A DNA stretch of 64,000 bases from Nosocomiicoccus ampullae (GTDB lineage Bacteria; Bacillota; Bacilli; Staphylococcales; Salinicoccaceae), in the NCBI RefSeq assembly GCF_001696685.1, contig NZ_MBFG01000004.1, forward strand, positions 1 through 64,000. Direction: 5' to 3'. How positions within the stretch are numbered: position 1 is the first letter of the stretch; every line of letters starts with the position of its first letter. Positions 63,988 through 64,000 of the stretch are shown here, piece by piece. A model generated the notes under the pieces. The model was not told the DNA's origin, made no database searches, and worked only from the letters and a program-made list of their open reading frames with translations. Position numbers and translations under genes: made by a program.

Positions 63988-64000
63988 TATTTAAAGGCTA

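Overview
The window is a low-GC Firmicutes chromosome segment centred on the replication origin. Gene content and order point to the family Staphylococcaceae: rpmH-rnpA-jag-mnmE-mnmG-rsmG-noc-parB on one side, dnaA-dnaN-yaaA-recF-gyrB-gyrA-hutH and serS on the other, no parA beside parB, and yybS-gdpP-rplI-dnaB-purA further out. A genus such as Nosocomiicoccus, Jeotgalicoccus or Salinicoccus would fit, but I cannot settle this by eye. Genes left of about 42.8 kb are mostly on the minus strand and genes right of it on the plus strand, as expected for two replichores leaving oriC. I saw no tRNA, rRNA, CRISPR array or intact insertion sequence.

Layout. 0-2 kb: the edge of an accessory cluster, with an MFS exporter, a 37-residue ribosomally made peptide carrying a class III lanthipeptide-like leader motif, an attenuator-like hairpin, and the first 49 codons of a gene resembling a LanKC synthetase. 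2-7.6 kb: a six-gene 5-oxoproline operon (pxpB-pxpC-accB-accC-pxpA-NRAMP transporter). 7.8-15.9 kb: a YefM-YoeB toxin-antitoxin pair with its operator, then cell-wall and housekeeping enzymes (LdcB/VanY-type carboxypeptidase, polysaccharide deacetylase, OatA, M42 peptidase, nicotinamidase, an SDR). 15.9-19.2 kb: aspartate dehydrogenase, a fumarate-reductase-type flavoprotein and a divergent LysR regulator. 19.3-22.4 kb: guaB-guaA. 22.5-25.2 kb: two paralogous general-stress proteins with sigma-B-like promoters, flanking a candidate RRNPP quorum-sensing module (XRE-TPR regulator, 28-residue peptide, Cys-rich 156-residue protein). 25.2-29.4 kb: abgT-abgA-abgB for p-aminobenzoyl-glutamate uptake and cleavage. 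29.5-33.2 kb: rpsF-ssb ... rpsR, split by molybdate-type transporter genes. 33.3-42.7 kb: the origin-proximal leftward genes from ychF to rpmH. 42.8-44.6 kb: a bipartite oriC around dnaA, with a DnaA-trio-like unwinding element before dnaN. 44.6-64 kb: dnaN to purA, with a hut operon inserted between gyrA and a T-box-controlled serS.

Points most worth checking: (1) the truncated lanthipeptide-like cluster at the left edge; (2) the RRNPP-type regulator with its own small peptide gene; (3) a GMP synthase whose amidotransferase nucleophile (Cys86 in S. aureus) is Thr; (4) a GyrA with Leu at the quinolone-resistance Ser84 position; (5) the rpsF-ssb-rpsR operon broken by modAB-like genes, with a consensus promoter formed at the new upstream edge of rpsR.
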